NCBI GenBank assembly: GCA_028818705.1
Contig: JAPPNJ010000158.1
Location: 1-64,000 of the forward strand
Length of the DNA stretch: 64,000 bases
Reading direction: 5' to 3'
DNA from: Candidatus Poribacteria bacterium
GTDB taxonomy: Bacteria; Poribacteria; WGA-4E; WGA-3G
Positions within the stretch are counted from its first letter, which is position 1. Every line of letters starts with the position of its first letter. The position numbers and the translations under genes were made by a program. The notes beneath the pieces are model-generated. The model did no database searches. It saw only the letters and a program-made list of their open reading frames with translations, and had not been told where the DNA came from. Shown in pieces: positions 43,793 to 54,000 of the stretch.

Positions 43793-43868
43793 TATTGGTT
43801 ATCGATATTCAATTTTCAGTTAAGTGAAACCTCTTTTAACTGTACGATAATCGATAACTGACAACTGT
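43793..43868. repeat. TCAGTT-word interspersed repeat, copy 7 (short)
   Basis: GGTTATCGATATTC...TTCAGTTAAG and TTTTAACTGTACGATAATCGATAACTGACAACTG form a simple inverted pair without the usual central block. Confidence 0.55.
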
Positions 43869-43906
43869 TCCTCTAATAACGTTTTGCTTTCTATCTGTCT
43901 TTTCAA

Positions 43907-44404
43907 CTACCGTTTCTGTAGGAATCCAAAAAGGCTCTGTTTTTCAGATTCGGGTTCTGGCGTTGCTAGTGTGTTCGAATCAACACCGGATGCGCGTGTG
44001 GCATCCCGTGGGGCGTCAGGGATGGCGAACCCTATGAAGTTCCGTTTCCCAAGCTGCTGCATAAATGTAAAAAGCGATGTTTCTGCCTCTTTTCGAGTCA
44101 GTTGGTACTGGTTTTGGACCCCCTTAACAATCTGTGAGATGGTATGTTTGCCATCGCACATCTGCCAGACATAAGTCCCGATAGAATCTAAGACAATTAC
44201 TCTTTTATTAGGGAGCATAAAGAATTTACTTGCGAGTCGTACCCAGAGTTTGTCTTTCTGGGGGATGACAAGCGACGCTTCACCTTTGTCGTCTATCTCC
44301 CAGGTAATCAACTGGTTTCGAACTGGGAATGATTTCATGACCTGTGTGCGGTCTACATCAGGACGTTTTTTAAGTTTGAGAGCGTAAAGGAGTCTGTTGA
44401 TCAT
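43907..44404 (-). CDS. PqqD-like (RRE-fold) protein
   Basis: 165 residues. The middle part fits the PqqD/coenzyme-PQQ-synthesis-D fold: VLDSIGTYVWQMCDGKHTISQIVKGVQNQYQ with the typical hydrophobic Trp and the later helix ETSLFTFMQQLGKRNFIGF. PqqD domains are RiPP recognition elements that bind leader peptides, but many PqqD proteins occur outside RiPP loci. I see no precursor peptide or radical SAM enzyme here. The N-terminal 50 residues look like an extra beta segment (SFPVRNQLITWEIDDKGEASLVIP). It lies between the ATPase and the two-domain protein genes, so it probably belongs to the same complex. Confidence 0.72.
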   Translation of the reverse strand: MINRLLYALKLKKRPDVDRTQVMKSFPVRNQLITWEIDDKGEASLVIPQKDKLWVRLASKFFMLPNKRVIVLDSIGTYVWQMCDGKHTISQIVKGVQNQYQLTRKEAETSLFTFMQQLGKRNFIGFAIPDAPRDATRASGVDSNTLATPEPESEKQSLFGFLQKR

Positions 44405-44405
44405 T

Positions 44406-44567
44406 TTATTGGTTGTCAGCGGTCAGGGCGATGGCTTCGCCACCTCTCAGCGGTCAGCAAGCAGACAAGAGAACTCTATTTTCGCAGAAAATCTCTGTAC
44501 TGATTGCTGAAAGCGGAGCGACCCGAGTGCTAAAAGCAGGCAAAGCCTGCGACTGATAACTATCAAT
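44406..44567. repeat. TCAGCGGTC-word interspersed repeat, copy 8, with nested palindromes
   Basis: Here the words are GTCAGCGGTCAG rather than GTCAGTTATCAG. Two palindromic inserts are visible: GGCGATGGCTTCGCCACC near 44427-44444 and GCAGGCAAAGCCTGC near 44537-44551. Confidence 0.6.
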
Positions 44568-45600
44568 GGCATTTGATGCTTTCGGCGACCTTTTGGACGG
44601 TCGGTTGTGCATTCATACTACTGATAGACTGAATAACGTAGATACGGTTAGAATGATTGCATCGCCATAGGTGAAATACGAGCGTTGTCCGTTTGGATAG
44701 TTTGTCAAGTGCCAACACCGGTGTGAGTGGTATGCCATCGTAGAGCCGCGTCTGTTGTCCAATCAGCGTGAGGTGTTCGTCTTCGGCATCTGTGCGTGAC
44801 GTTACTTCAAACCCATAGCCGCGAATCGCTTTTGCGTATTTGGCGCGAAACCATGTCTCAAGCGGGTTTGGTGTGTCCTTGTAATCCCCTAACATTACCT
44901 CTGCTGGTCCGTACCGTTCGACGCTGAGGCTGCCTCGGTCAGGCGGTAGGGAAGGCTTCTTGACTTCAATGGTGCCATTATTCCGTAGACGGTTACTTGC
45001 CAATTTAGCGAGTTTTGTCACACTTTGAAAGCGTTCTTTTCTCGCAACGAAGGCAAACAGTAGATAACCGCTTAGCAGTTTCTGGCGTTCTAATTTGTAT
45101 TCTCTGGGAACACCCAACTTCAATCCGTAAGCGCTCCAGAGGGTCTGTGGAGCATTCCCATTATCCACAATTGACTGAAAAATACGGAGGACTGTGGGCC
45201 GCCAGTTCTCTTTGAGCCGTCCCATTACCTGTACAATCGTAATCCGATTTCCGACATGGAAAATCAGTCCATTGGCACGGATACTGCCTTTCCAACTGAA
45301 ACCGAGGACAGTACGCCCCTCAGAAAACTCAGGGTCTTTGATGAGGTTAACGTTCCGTCGAAAAGAGAGTTCAGCACCTTTCTTGTAGGTTTTACGGATG
45401 AGCTTGAAATATTCGTCAAGCGTTGCATGCAGATCAGGCTTCTTGCGTCGAGTGGGTGCCCATTTGAGTTCAAGACGCGGCATGTCTGCATCGTCGAGTC
45501 GCAGATAACCTGTTTTCTGATCTCCGCTGAGTCCGCTGAGTTCCCAGGTTGTCGGAATTTCGAGTTGTATACCTGCCCAGCCAAAAACAGTCCAGTCCAT
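44563..45600 (-). CDS. Two-domain protein of unknown function (345 aa)
   Basis: 345 residues, no signal peptide or membrane helix. The two halves look related: residues 5-45 (FGWAGIQLEIPTTWELSGL then YLRLDDADMPRLELKW) and residues 156-200 (WSAYGLKLGVPREYKLERQ then LLFAFVARKER) both read as the start of a PsbP/Mog1-like alpha-beta domain. The second half ends RTTLVFHLWRCNHSNRIYVIQ. The family is not recognised. It sits in the operon-like run between the OPT-like transporter and the PqqD-like protein, so it is probably a soluble partner of the membrane system. Confidence 0.62.
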   Translation of the reverse strand: MDWTVFGWAGIQLEIPTTWELSGLSGDQKTGYLRLDDADMPRLELKWAPTRRKKPDLHATLDEYFKLIRKTYKKGAELSFRRNVNLIKDPEFSEGRTVLGFSWKGSIRANGLIFHVGNRITIVQVMGRLKENWRPTVLRIFQSIVDNGNAPQTLWSAYGLKLGVPREYKLERQKLLSGYLLFAFVARKERFQSVTKLAKLASNRLRNNGTIEVKKPSLPPDRGSLSVERYGPAEVMLGDYKDTPNPLETWFRAKYAKAIRGYGFEVTSRTDAEDEHLTLIGQQTRLYDGIPLTPVLALDKLSKRTTLVFHLWRCNHSNRIYVIQSISSMNAQPTVQKVAESIKCH

Positions 45601-45605
45601 TTTTT

Positions 45606-45736
45606 TTAGAGTTGTCAGTTGTCAGTTATCAGTTGTCAATGAAAACAATTTGTGATGTTCAGAATACACGTAACTACCACAAGCCTTAACTGATCACTGA
45701 AAGCGAACGAAGTAAACGTCCTAATAACTGGTCATT
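45606..45736. repeat. TCAGTT-word interspersed repeat, copy 9
   Basis: AGTTGTCAGTTGTCAGTTAT at the left, GCCTTAACTGATCACTGAAAG at the right, and CGAACGAAGTAAACG inserted before the last TAATAACTGG word. Confidence 0.6.
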
Positions 45737-45737
45737 G

Positions 45738-47726
45738 CTAAAACGGTTTAACAATGACGGCTTTGGAAACAAGGGCAATTGCGACAGTTCCCATGCCGAT
45801 GAGTCCGACCCCGCAGGCGAATCCTGCTGCAAGTACGGGATTAAACATATACCAGCGCCGCATCCCGAATCGCTTAATCATGTAAAACCGCCCGATAACT
45901 GCGCCGAGTAGCCGTGCAACCATACTTCCTGGGTCTGCGCCAATACCGCCCACGATACCGTAGTACCACATTGAAGGCAGTTTGAAGATCCATAGCATAC
46001 CGTAGATTGCAAGGCTTGAAGTGAACCCAGCGGCAACATAGTCGCCGCGAATGGCTTGGAGCATTTCACTACTTCCGTCTCGGAGTGATGTTTTCATGAG
46101 ACATTCGTCAGTAGCCCAAATGGGCCACATCATCTGGGCGAATGGGTACTGTGCGCTGGGAATGGGCGCGATCTTCCAGATAAAGTGGAGGACCACGATG
46201 CCACTGACGAGCAAAATCGGCATAATCAGCAGTGTACCCGAAAGATATGAGGTAAAGGTTGTACCGGTCAGTTCAACGATTCGCCAACTCTGTGTGCCGC
46301 GTCCATAATCCTCGTCTGGTAGTGGCGCGAACCAGATATCTACTTCTTCGTAGCGACTCAAAATAAAGGTAATTTGGTGTAGATACGGAAGTTCAAATAG
46401 GTCGCGTCCCAAGACCCCGAAGGTCCGTGCGGTAATATACGAATTAAGGGGTGTATAGAGGAATGCGTAGCCGAGCAGGAAACTGATCGGGAAATTTGGG
46501 ACCATCCAGTGGATAAGCCACACAAATCCGGCCATACCAATAAGCCAGATTAATCCCATCAACCAGATTGGAAAATCACCACGGTTCGGAGGCGTCGCGA
46601 GGGAGCCTCGTTCACCTGCTTGCTTCTGGGTTCTCCGTAGTTTAATGACCATCGGCACTGAAGCTGCTAGACCGACAAGCGCGAAGCTAAAGGATTTACC
46701 CATGCCATAACTAATCCAGAAATCTAGACCGTTGAACAAGTTAACACCGCGGACGTCCAATCCGGGTGTCCATTGATGAAGTATCTCATACGGATATAGG
46801 ATTTGCGGGTTCAAGATAAATTGCGTTGCCATCGCGGTGATAAACTCTGACATAACGATCGGGAATGGCAGCACGAACCCAATGACCATCTGTGCGAAAT
46901 CGGTTCGAAAAGCGAAAACACCTGTTGGTGCGAACCCTTCAATACTTTGTGTAAAATCTATCCACGGGATCTTCAGGATCTGAATCGGTTGGCTCATCAT
47001 GACCCCGGTTAATGAAGGCACACCTATATAGAGGAATCCCCAGATTAATCCTGCCATAGAGCCGATAGAGAAGACTCGCCATCGCCATGTCTCTTCTTTT
47101 CCTGTGGTTTCTGCGAGTGCGGTTGCCCCTTGTGCGGCAATTGGTGCCATCGGATATGGGAGTCGCTCCAGGTCAGCTGTGAGGCGGAACAAGATATATT
47201 GTCCACTTACAAACCGCAAGGTACTGAGGAGTTTTCCGATAAGATAGATACCAATAGGCAGGAACCAGTCCGGATGCAGCAGACTTCGCGTGAGCACACC
47301 GACAGAATCCCCTGCTGGCACGATCCACTCTGGGATTTTATCAGCGATTTCGTAAGAAGCTGCTTGTGGTGTATTGACAAAGTAGGCGTACCAGATAAAG
47401 TTCCGGTACTGCAGCCCACTACCGACAGCAGCACCAGTCAGTGCGAGGAGCATATAAAGCTCCTGCCGCCTTGCAGTTGTGAAGGAGCGCCGCGCGAGTT
47501 CGGTAAATAGGATAACCGCAACCCAAGGCGCTGCATCAGCCCCAGATTGACCGGATACGTAACTGAGATAAATGGCACCTGGCATCATCAGCAAGCCAAC
47601 GAAAAGTGCTCCGACGAACACCTTGACCGTTAGCCCAGACTCAAAGGTACGAATACCACCTTCAATGTCGTATCGTTGCGCCCAAGCTCCCCATTCATCT
47701 GCCTGTGATACTCTTTCTCTCGCCAA
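45738..47726 (-). CDS. OPT-like (DUF6785/DUF6784) multi-pass membrane protein
   Basis: 662 residues with about fourteen hydrophobic helices. The N-terminus (GGIRTFESGLTVKVFVGALFVGLLMMPGAIYLSYVSG) and GKLLSTLRFVSGQYILFRLTADLERLPYPMAPIAAQGATAL resemble the oligopeptide-transporter (OPT) fold, annotated in uncultured bacteria as DUF6785/DUF6784. The C-terminal half has SYLSGTLLIMPILLVSGIVVLHFIW and GGIGADPGSMVARLLGAVIGRFYM. It is probably a peptide or metal-chelate transporter in the inner membrane, but the substrate is not known. It is encoded between the small 62-aa membrane protein and the 345-aa protein. Confidence 0.68.
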   Translation of the reverse strand: MARERVSQADEWGAWAQRYDIEGGIRTFESGLTVKVFVGALFVGLLMMPGAIYLSYVSGQSGADAAPWVAVILFTELARRSFTTARRQELYMLLALTGAAVGSGLQYRNFIWYAYFVNTPQAASYEIADKIPEWIVPAGDSVGVLTRSLLHPDWFLPIGIYLIGKLLSTLRFVSGQYILFRLTADLERLPYPMAPIAAQGATALAETTGKEETWRWRVFSIGSMAGLIWGFLYIGVPSLTGVMMSQPIQILKIPWIDFTQSIEGFAPTGVFAFRTDFAQMVIGFVLPFPIVMSEFITAMATQFILNPQILYPYEILHQWTPGLDVRGVNLFNGLDFWISYGMGKSFSFALVGLAASVPMVIKLRRTQKQAGERGSLATPPNRGDFPIWLMGLIWLIGMAGFVWLIHWMVPNFPISFLLGYAFLYTPLNSYITARTFGVLGRDLFELPYLHQITFILSRYEEVDIWFAPLPDEDYGRGTQSWRIVELTGTTFTSYLSGTLLIMPILLVSGIVVLHFIWKIAPIPSAQYPFAQMMWPIWATDECLMKTSLRDGSSEMLQAIRGDYVAAGFTSSLAIYGMLWIFKLPSMWYYGIVGGIGADPGSMVARLLGAVIGRFYMIKRFGMRRWYMFNPVLAAGFACGVGLIGMGTVAIALVSKAVIVKPF

Positions 47727-47741
47727 ATTGAATGTTCTCCT

Positions 47742-47801
47742 TTTATCAGTTATCCGTAAGAAGCGTGCTTTCTAACAATTGATAACTGACGACTGATAAC
47801 T
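47742..47801. repeat. TCAGTT-word interspersed repeat, copy 10 (short)
   Basis: TTATCAGTTATCCGTAAG and CAATTGATAACTGACGACTG form an inverted pair around GCGTGCTTTC. Confidence 0.55.
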
Positions 47802-47806
47802 AATCC

Positions 47807-47995
47807 TTACTCGTCGTCTGACCCTTCGGTGCTGTCCGTGTCTCGAAATTCTTCCCAGAAATGTGCAAAGAAGATGCCAATTATCAACACAAGTGCTGAG
47901 AACATCTGCCACTGCCAACTTCCCTCAAGGACGAGAATGCTGAACAACCATAAGAAAGTGCCAATGATGATGATAAGGCTCGCTAATTTTTCCAT
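47807..47995 (-). CDS. Small two-helix membrane protein (62 aa)
   Basis: 62 residues with two predicted helices, LASLIIIIGTFLWLFSILVL and WQMFSALVLIIGIFFAHFW, and a very acidic tail (RDTDSTEGSDDE). It lies between the giant FtsX protein gene (43 bp upstream of its start) and the OPT-like gene on the same strand. No family recognised. The size and position suggest a small subunit of the same membrane assembly. The ATG is preceded by AAAGGAAAATAATTAG, a usable ribosome-binding site. Confidence 0.6.
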   Translation of the reverse strand: MEKLASLIIIIGTFLWLFSILVLEGSWQWQMFSALVLIIGIFFAHFWEEFRDTDSTEGSDDE

Positions 47996-48038
47996 TTTCT
48001 AATTATTTTCCTTTTCAAACCATATCTGCGGTGGGACT

Positions 48039-51000
48039 TTAATCCGCCGGTGCCGGGACGGGATCGAGTTGCCCTGTTTCCGATTCGTCTGTTCCTTCCG
48101 TTCTACCGCGTTCATGGAATTCCGCTCGGATATCAACACTGAATGTCCGCCAAATCAGAAGTTGTTTCCGCAGTAGGTTGAGGAAGCGTCGGTTTACACG
48201 CTTCCAAGAGGCGATCTCGCCGCTCTCGCGATGCACATCCAGTGTGATCTTATAGAGATCTTCTTCTTCTCCTCCTACTGGGGATGTAATGAACTGGATA
48301 GACTGGCTTACACCTAAGTCATAGGGTGCCAGCCATACCATCATACTAATCTGATAGGCCTCTTCACCTTCAGATTCCACAGTACTGAACGCGACTTGGT
48401 CGGTATAGAAATCGCTGGCAGACTCGTCTGCGTGTGCCTCGAAATAGTCGCGCATAAACACATTCAAACCGAGTGCCTCCTCTTCAAGGACGGTAAAGGG
48501 GAGATTGAAGTGCCACACGTCACCTTCGGGTTCCGGGAGTTTCCATTTGCGTTCAATATCGGGGACTGCCATCCGCGAGGCTTTGATCGCTGGATACATG
48601 GTACTGAGTAGCACAACAAGCATGACAATAATCGTTGCGACGACAGTTGACATTGAGGAATAGTTGAGTGTCAACCCAGCAAGCCACCCGAAGTTTACGA
48701 GCGTTGTCGCAATTGCTTGTCCCATGAGATATCCCAGAACTGCGCCGACGATAGCATATACGCACGCCTCTGCCAAAAATAGGAAGGCAATATGTACGGG
48801 TGCGAGTCCAACGGAGCTATAAATACTAATTTCTCGGACACGCTCATAGACGGCTCCAAGCATGGTGTTGAGTACGATAAGAGCAGCGATTAGGATCGGC
48901 ACAAATAGGTTACCCATCCCGCTAAAACTCGTCATGCCGATACTGCTGTAGAGGTATGTGTCTTTATCGCGTCCTACAAAGAAGTCAAGAGCGATGCGGT
49001 TCATGAGGGGTGCCATGATGAGGTCCAACTTATCAATCGCCCCTAACAGTTGCGGGTCATCCTCTTGTGGTTCCATGTTGACGGCAACACTTCGGAGTGT
49101 GCCACCTTGGTTCATGACTACGTCATAAGGGAGAATAGCGACACTGTCTGGTGTGAGATGGAGGTATTTCTGTAATTCACCTTCGAGGGTTTCATCACCA
49201 GTTGCACCACGGCTCCGTTGCTGTTGCATCAACTGATAGTCAACTGGGGTTAACTCTTCACCGTCGTTGTCTGTGAGGTCCTTAAAACCGATACCGAGGA
49301 CACCAACAACAGTGAAGTCGGCACCGTAGACAGAAACGGTTGCTTTCCCCATATCGCTTTCGGTAATCTTCAGCAATTCTGCCATCCCTTTGGGTAACAC
49401 GATAGCATAGGGCCATTCTGTTGGCCACCCCTCAGCGTCAGCGGGATTGAACCATTTTCCGTATTGGAGGTATCTGTTGATACCGCTGACCTCGGGTTCT
49501 GCTTCGTTCATGCCAACGAGCATATTCGCCGCAAAGGTTAGTGGTTCACCCGTAAGTGGATGCGTCGGCGGCGACGTATCTGCAAGGTTCGCTGTACGTG
49601 TGAGTTGAACAAAAGATTGATCTCCGGTTCCTGAAGATTGGTACCATGCACGCGGTGCGACGGAATTCCGAACGATTACCATGGATTCTTCATCTACTTT
49701 TTCAATGAAACCGCCTTGCTCTAAAGCCTCTCGGGCTTCCGCGATATTAATTGGTTGTTGTCCCTGCTTGATCAAGATTTCATTCTTGCGTTCCAGCAGT
49801 CGTTCCAAGGCGGTAAGAGTGATTTGCGTCTTTTGCATATCGTTCAGAACAGAGGTCAGCACGGGTTCCTCTAACGGGCGCCAGTACTGGTCACGAATGA
49901 GGAGTCCTGTGTAGCGAGGCGTTACCTGCGGAAGGCTCGTTCTATTCGGATGCATGAACGTCCGCACAGAGGTAAACGAGATGACGGTGAAAGTGAGGAT
50001 TACCAATGTGCAGCAGGTTAGGATTGTTCGTCCTTTCCGTTTTCGCATGTTGGAGATCCCTAAGCTAAACGCTGCGGCACTCGCGCTTAACCTTCCGACA
50101 TCTGCTTTGTAAACCTTGCTTCCTTCCTGCCGAATCTTTTCGAGTTGTTCCTCGAATTTTCGGACAATGATACTAATGACAATAACTGTCAAGGCAAGCA
50201 CAACGAACGCGATTAAGATAATCACAGGGGTGGTTGCAATTTGGAACGCTGGGTGGACCTGGCTTAGGAAGAAGAATACGAGTAAAAAGATTCCAAACGA
50301 TCCTAAAATCTGTTTGTGGATGTTCGGGAAACCGAAGATGAGGCGTTCCATGAAGTAGGCGAATGGCATCAACAGGGCGAGGTAGAACATTACGCCGTTG
50401 ACAACATCGTTGCCCGTCTGTTTGACATCTGGATATGCGCGTGATTCATAACCCCAGGCGGCGCGTGCGAGTTTGAGTGCCTGCTGATAATCATTTTGTA
50501 GAAGCTCGGTTTCTGCGCGTGCGAGATACTCATTCGCAAATTGGTGGAGTTTGTCGAGCCGGTCACTGGAGATACCGAAACGTTTATAGAGTTGTGATCG
50601 GTTTTCATCGAGCCACCACATATCACGGACAACGACGTACGGGGTAAGACGAATTCGCCCATTCTCGCGGACAACAAATCCTTCGCCGGTGTAAAGCGTC
50701 GGGTTTTTCATTCCGCTCTTCGTTGCTTTGATGAGTAGGAGACGTTTACCGATCTGTCCATAAGCCATTCCGACCTTAATACGAGTGTTGGGTTCGCTAT
50801 AAACGAGGGCAATCGGTTCGGCTGCCGAGACACCTTCCTGCTGCCACGGTTTTGACATCCCGTACTTCTCCGGTGCGCTATCGGTGAGTGCGTCGTAGAC
50901 TTCAAGTTCGCGAAGGGTTCTCAAATACCGCTGATCCACGAGATCATAGATGGTTGTGGAGACACACGGGAATGTGACGACCCGACAACCGCGTCTGCGG

Positions 51001-54000
51001 GTGTTAATGGGGATTTGATTAGGAAGCAGCTTCGCGCCGTAATCCCCTAAATCCGGTGCGTAGACGATGTCCCCGGAGTCTGGGTCAAGAATATATGCCT
51101 CGACTTCTTGGACGCCTCTGAGGCGCCGTGTGGCTCTACCTTCCATGGCTAATCCGGCAACTTCAAAGTTTCCCTTATTATCGCCCATGACGAATAGGTC
51201 TCCGCGTACACCCATCATACTTTTATTTTTTCTGCGGAGGGTCAAAATAGGATAGGGGACGGGTTTATTCGGTAGTGCGGACTCGCGGGCATCAAATTCA
51301 ACGACATCGCCGAAGAGGTTGCAGTAGAAGTTACCGACGCGTGCGGCGGTGGGCATTTCTTCGTCTCGGAGTGCTTGGATGAGTAGTGATGCAAGGGTCT
51401 GTGCCTGCTGATGGAGATTACCGCTTTCGTTCAAATCGACGCGTTCGATTGTGTCGAGTGGTGTATCGGTTAAGACACGGGCATCTTCAATGGTTGCGAA
51501 AGCGATACCGGTTTTTCCGACGAGTGTTGCTACTTCACTGTCAAAGGCAATCTTACCGGGGATATAAGTTTTCCAGGTTTTTCCGCCGCTTGCGGAGATA
51601 GCGTTAACAAAGTTTGAATCACCACCGAGACCTGCGATTGAGATGAGGGTTTTAATGTCCTCAATTTCGTCGTCTGTGAAGGTTTCTGGGTCCTCGTGTC
51701 GGAGACGTAGCATTGCGTCCAATTGCTCCCGCGTCCGGATGTTGTTCTTCCGATTTTTCTTTGCGGTTCGGACATCGTTTCGGATAAAACGCTCAACCTC
51801 TTTGCGAATATAGTCCATATCCTTAAGCATGTCCTCGGAGGGTTCGCCTTGGTTACGCCACTGCTCGAACTGCATCTTCATTAATCGGCTCACACCACTC
51901 AGTCCAGTGAGTTTGCTGAAGTGTGCACTCAGTAACGTTTCAAGGGTTTTTCCTTCGAGTGCAGATTTATCAGAGATTCCGTCTGCGACTGTCCATTGTT
52001 GTTCCATAACAGCTTGTCGGATCTGGTCATCTGTCCATTGCCAAAGTTTACGGACACGGACCCCAAAATCGGCATCTTCTGCGTAGGAAGCGAGTTGATT
52101 GCCGATGCTTGCAAACTCGCGGCGTAGGACGAATTCGGGCTGCTGGTCATAGAACCATCCTTTGTTGAACACACCGAACTGATTCGACTGCGAGGAGAGG
52201 TCGATGCTAACATAGAGAGAGGTATAGTAGCGATTAAAGAGATCTTGAAGTGCGATGGCGGCTTCGATCTGTCCAAGTTTCCGATTATATTCTCCCGTGT
52301 CAATACGGAGCATCTTTTGAATGCGACTTTGAATGTTGCGAAACCGCGCATTTCGGAGAGTTAGCAGGTTATCGCGCAAGAGTACCTTGGTCTCTGCATC
52401 AAGGTCGGTGTCCATTGTAGGCAACCTTTCCATGAGGTTTCCAAGTGCGACTATGTCTGATTCTGCTCGTTTTTTGGCGCTTTCCAGCAGTTCTACTTCG
52501 ATAATGTGTGATGCGATGCGAGCGCGTAATTTGAGTGCCTGCTCCACTTCATTATCTGAGAGGTAATTTTCCAAGATGAGTTGTTCTTCAGCGAGGTATT
52601 CTCTTCCGAGCGTTCCAGAAGTTGCGATCAAGTTTTCGATACGTGTGCGCTCCAGACGAGCATTTCGGAGTCCGATTTCAAAGATGCTCTGTTTGTCTTT
52701 AAGCAGATCTGCGATTAAGACAGCGGCATCAGTGGTGTCTGTGGATTCAGTTAAACGTTGTCGGAGTTGGGCATCGATGGTGTTCAAGCGTTCGATGCCA
52801 GCTTTGGAAAGGAATCTCCCACCGTAGAGCAAGGAATTGGTGTCTTGAGACGTGTATGCTTCTTTGAGTTTGTGTATGCTCGTTTTGATTTGGTCTTCAA
52901 AAGGCTGACTGTCGGGGATTTGGGCTAAGACTTTTTCGAGTAGTTGGATTTCCCGTTGAATAGCGATTTCTTGGGATTCATCAGCGCCGCGTAGAACGCT
53001 GCGCGCATTTTTCACTTCATCGAGTCCGTGTAAATCGAGGTGCCGGTCCATTATTTTCTCAGGCGTCCACATTAGGGCGAATTTGCGTTTATCACCCAAC
53101 TCCCAGTCTGCAAGCGTGTTGTTTAGCATTTCAATGTCAGACACCAATTCTTGGGGGAGGTCTCCAGGGACCGGAATTTTCCAGCCTGAACTCTGTTGTA
53201 CAGGAATCAGGTAGGCATCGTTTGGATTCGTAGCATATTCATCGATAGCACCGGTTTCTATGGCTTGAATCAGTTTCTCTATAGCCCATGTGTCAAGACG
53301 GGCGATTGGCAGACCAATTGTCATGATTAATTCACTTTGTGCTGTTCGGCTTGTGTTTAGGGCAACAGTACGAACATCAGTTAATTCCTTGACAATATCT
53401 CGTAGGAAGTGCGTTGTTTGTAGTGCTTCCTTCTTTGAACGGGAAAGGTTTGCCAATAATATGCTTTTCTCTTCGCCTGTGAATTCTTGTTTCTCGCGTT
53501 TTCGGTTCTTCTCTCCTTGCTTTGCTTGCTTTTTCTGACGTTCTGAGAAGTCGCGCTGCTGGTTCGTAAGGGATTCAATCTCGCCGCGGGTTTCCGCTAA
53601 ACCGTCTAAGGTTGTCGCCAAGGATTCCAAGTCCGACTTTACCTTATGTATGCCGTGGAAGAAATCGGAGGGAAGATCGACTAAGACGCTCCGGTCGATT
53701 GAGAGTAGAAGTCTTCTACCTAATTCTTCAAATTCGATAACATCCGTAGACAATCCGCGGCGTAGTCCGTGCATCGTGGGTGTGCCCGGAGAGTCTGTGT
53801 CACTTCCGACAATATCCTGACCGATGCCTTCCATAAATGCGCGCATGCCGGCGAGCCCTTGGAAATGTCCATCAACTGCGACAAAAAGCACGGAATAGCC
53901 CGGGCGGTATTGCGGTTGACTAAAAAGCCTCGCGAGTTCCATGAGTGTAGCGATACCACAGGTGGGGTCTGCTCCCGGTGCTATAGCAGGCGCAATAGAC

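Noticed and set aside
43907..44404. RiPP biosynthesis locus marked by PqqD
   Set aside because: No precursor peptide, radical SAM enzyme or peptidase of the usual type is found around it.
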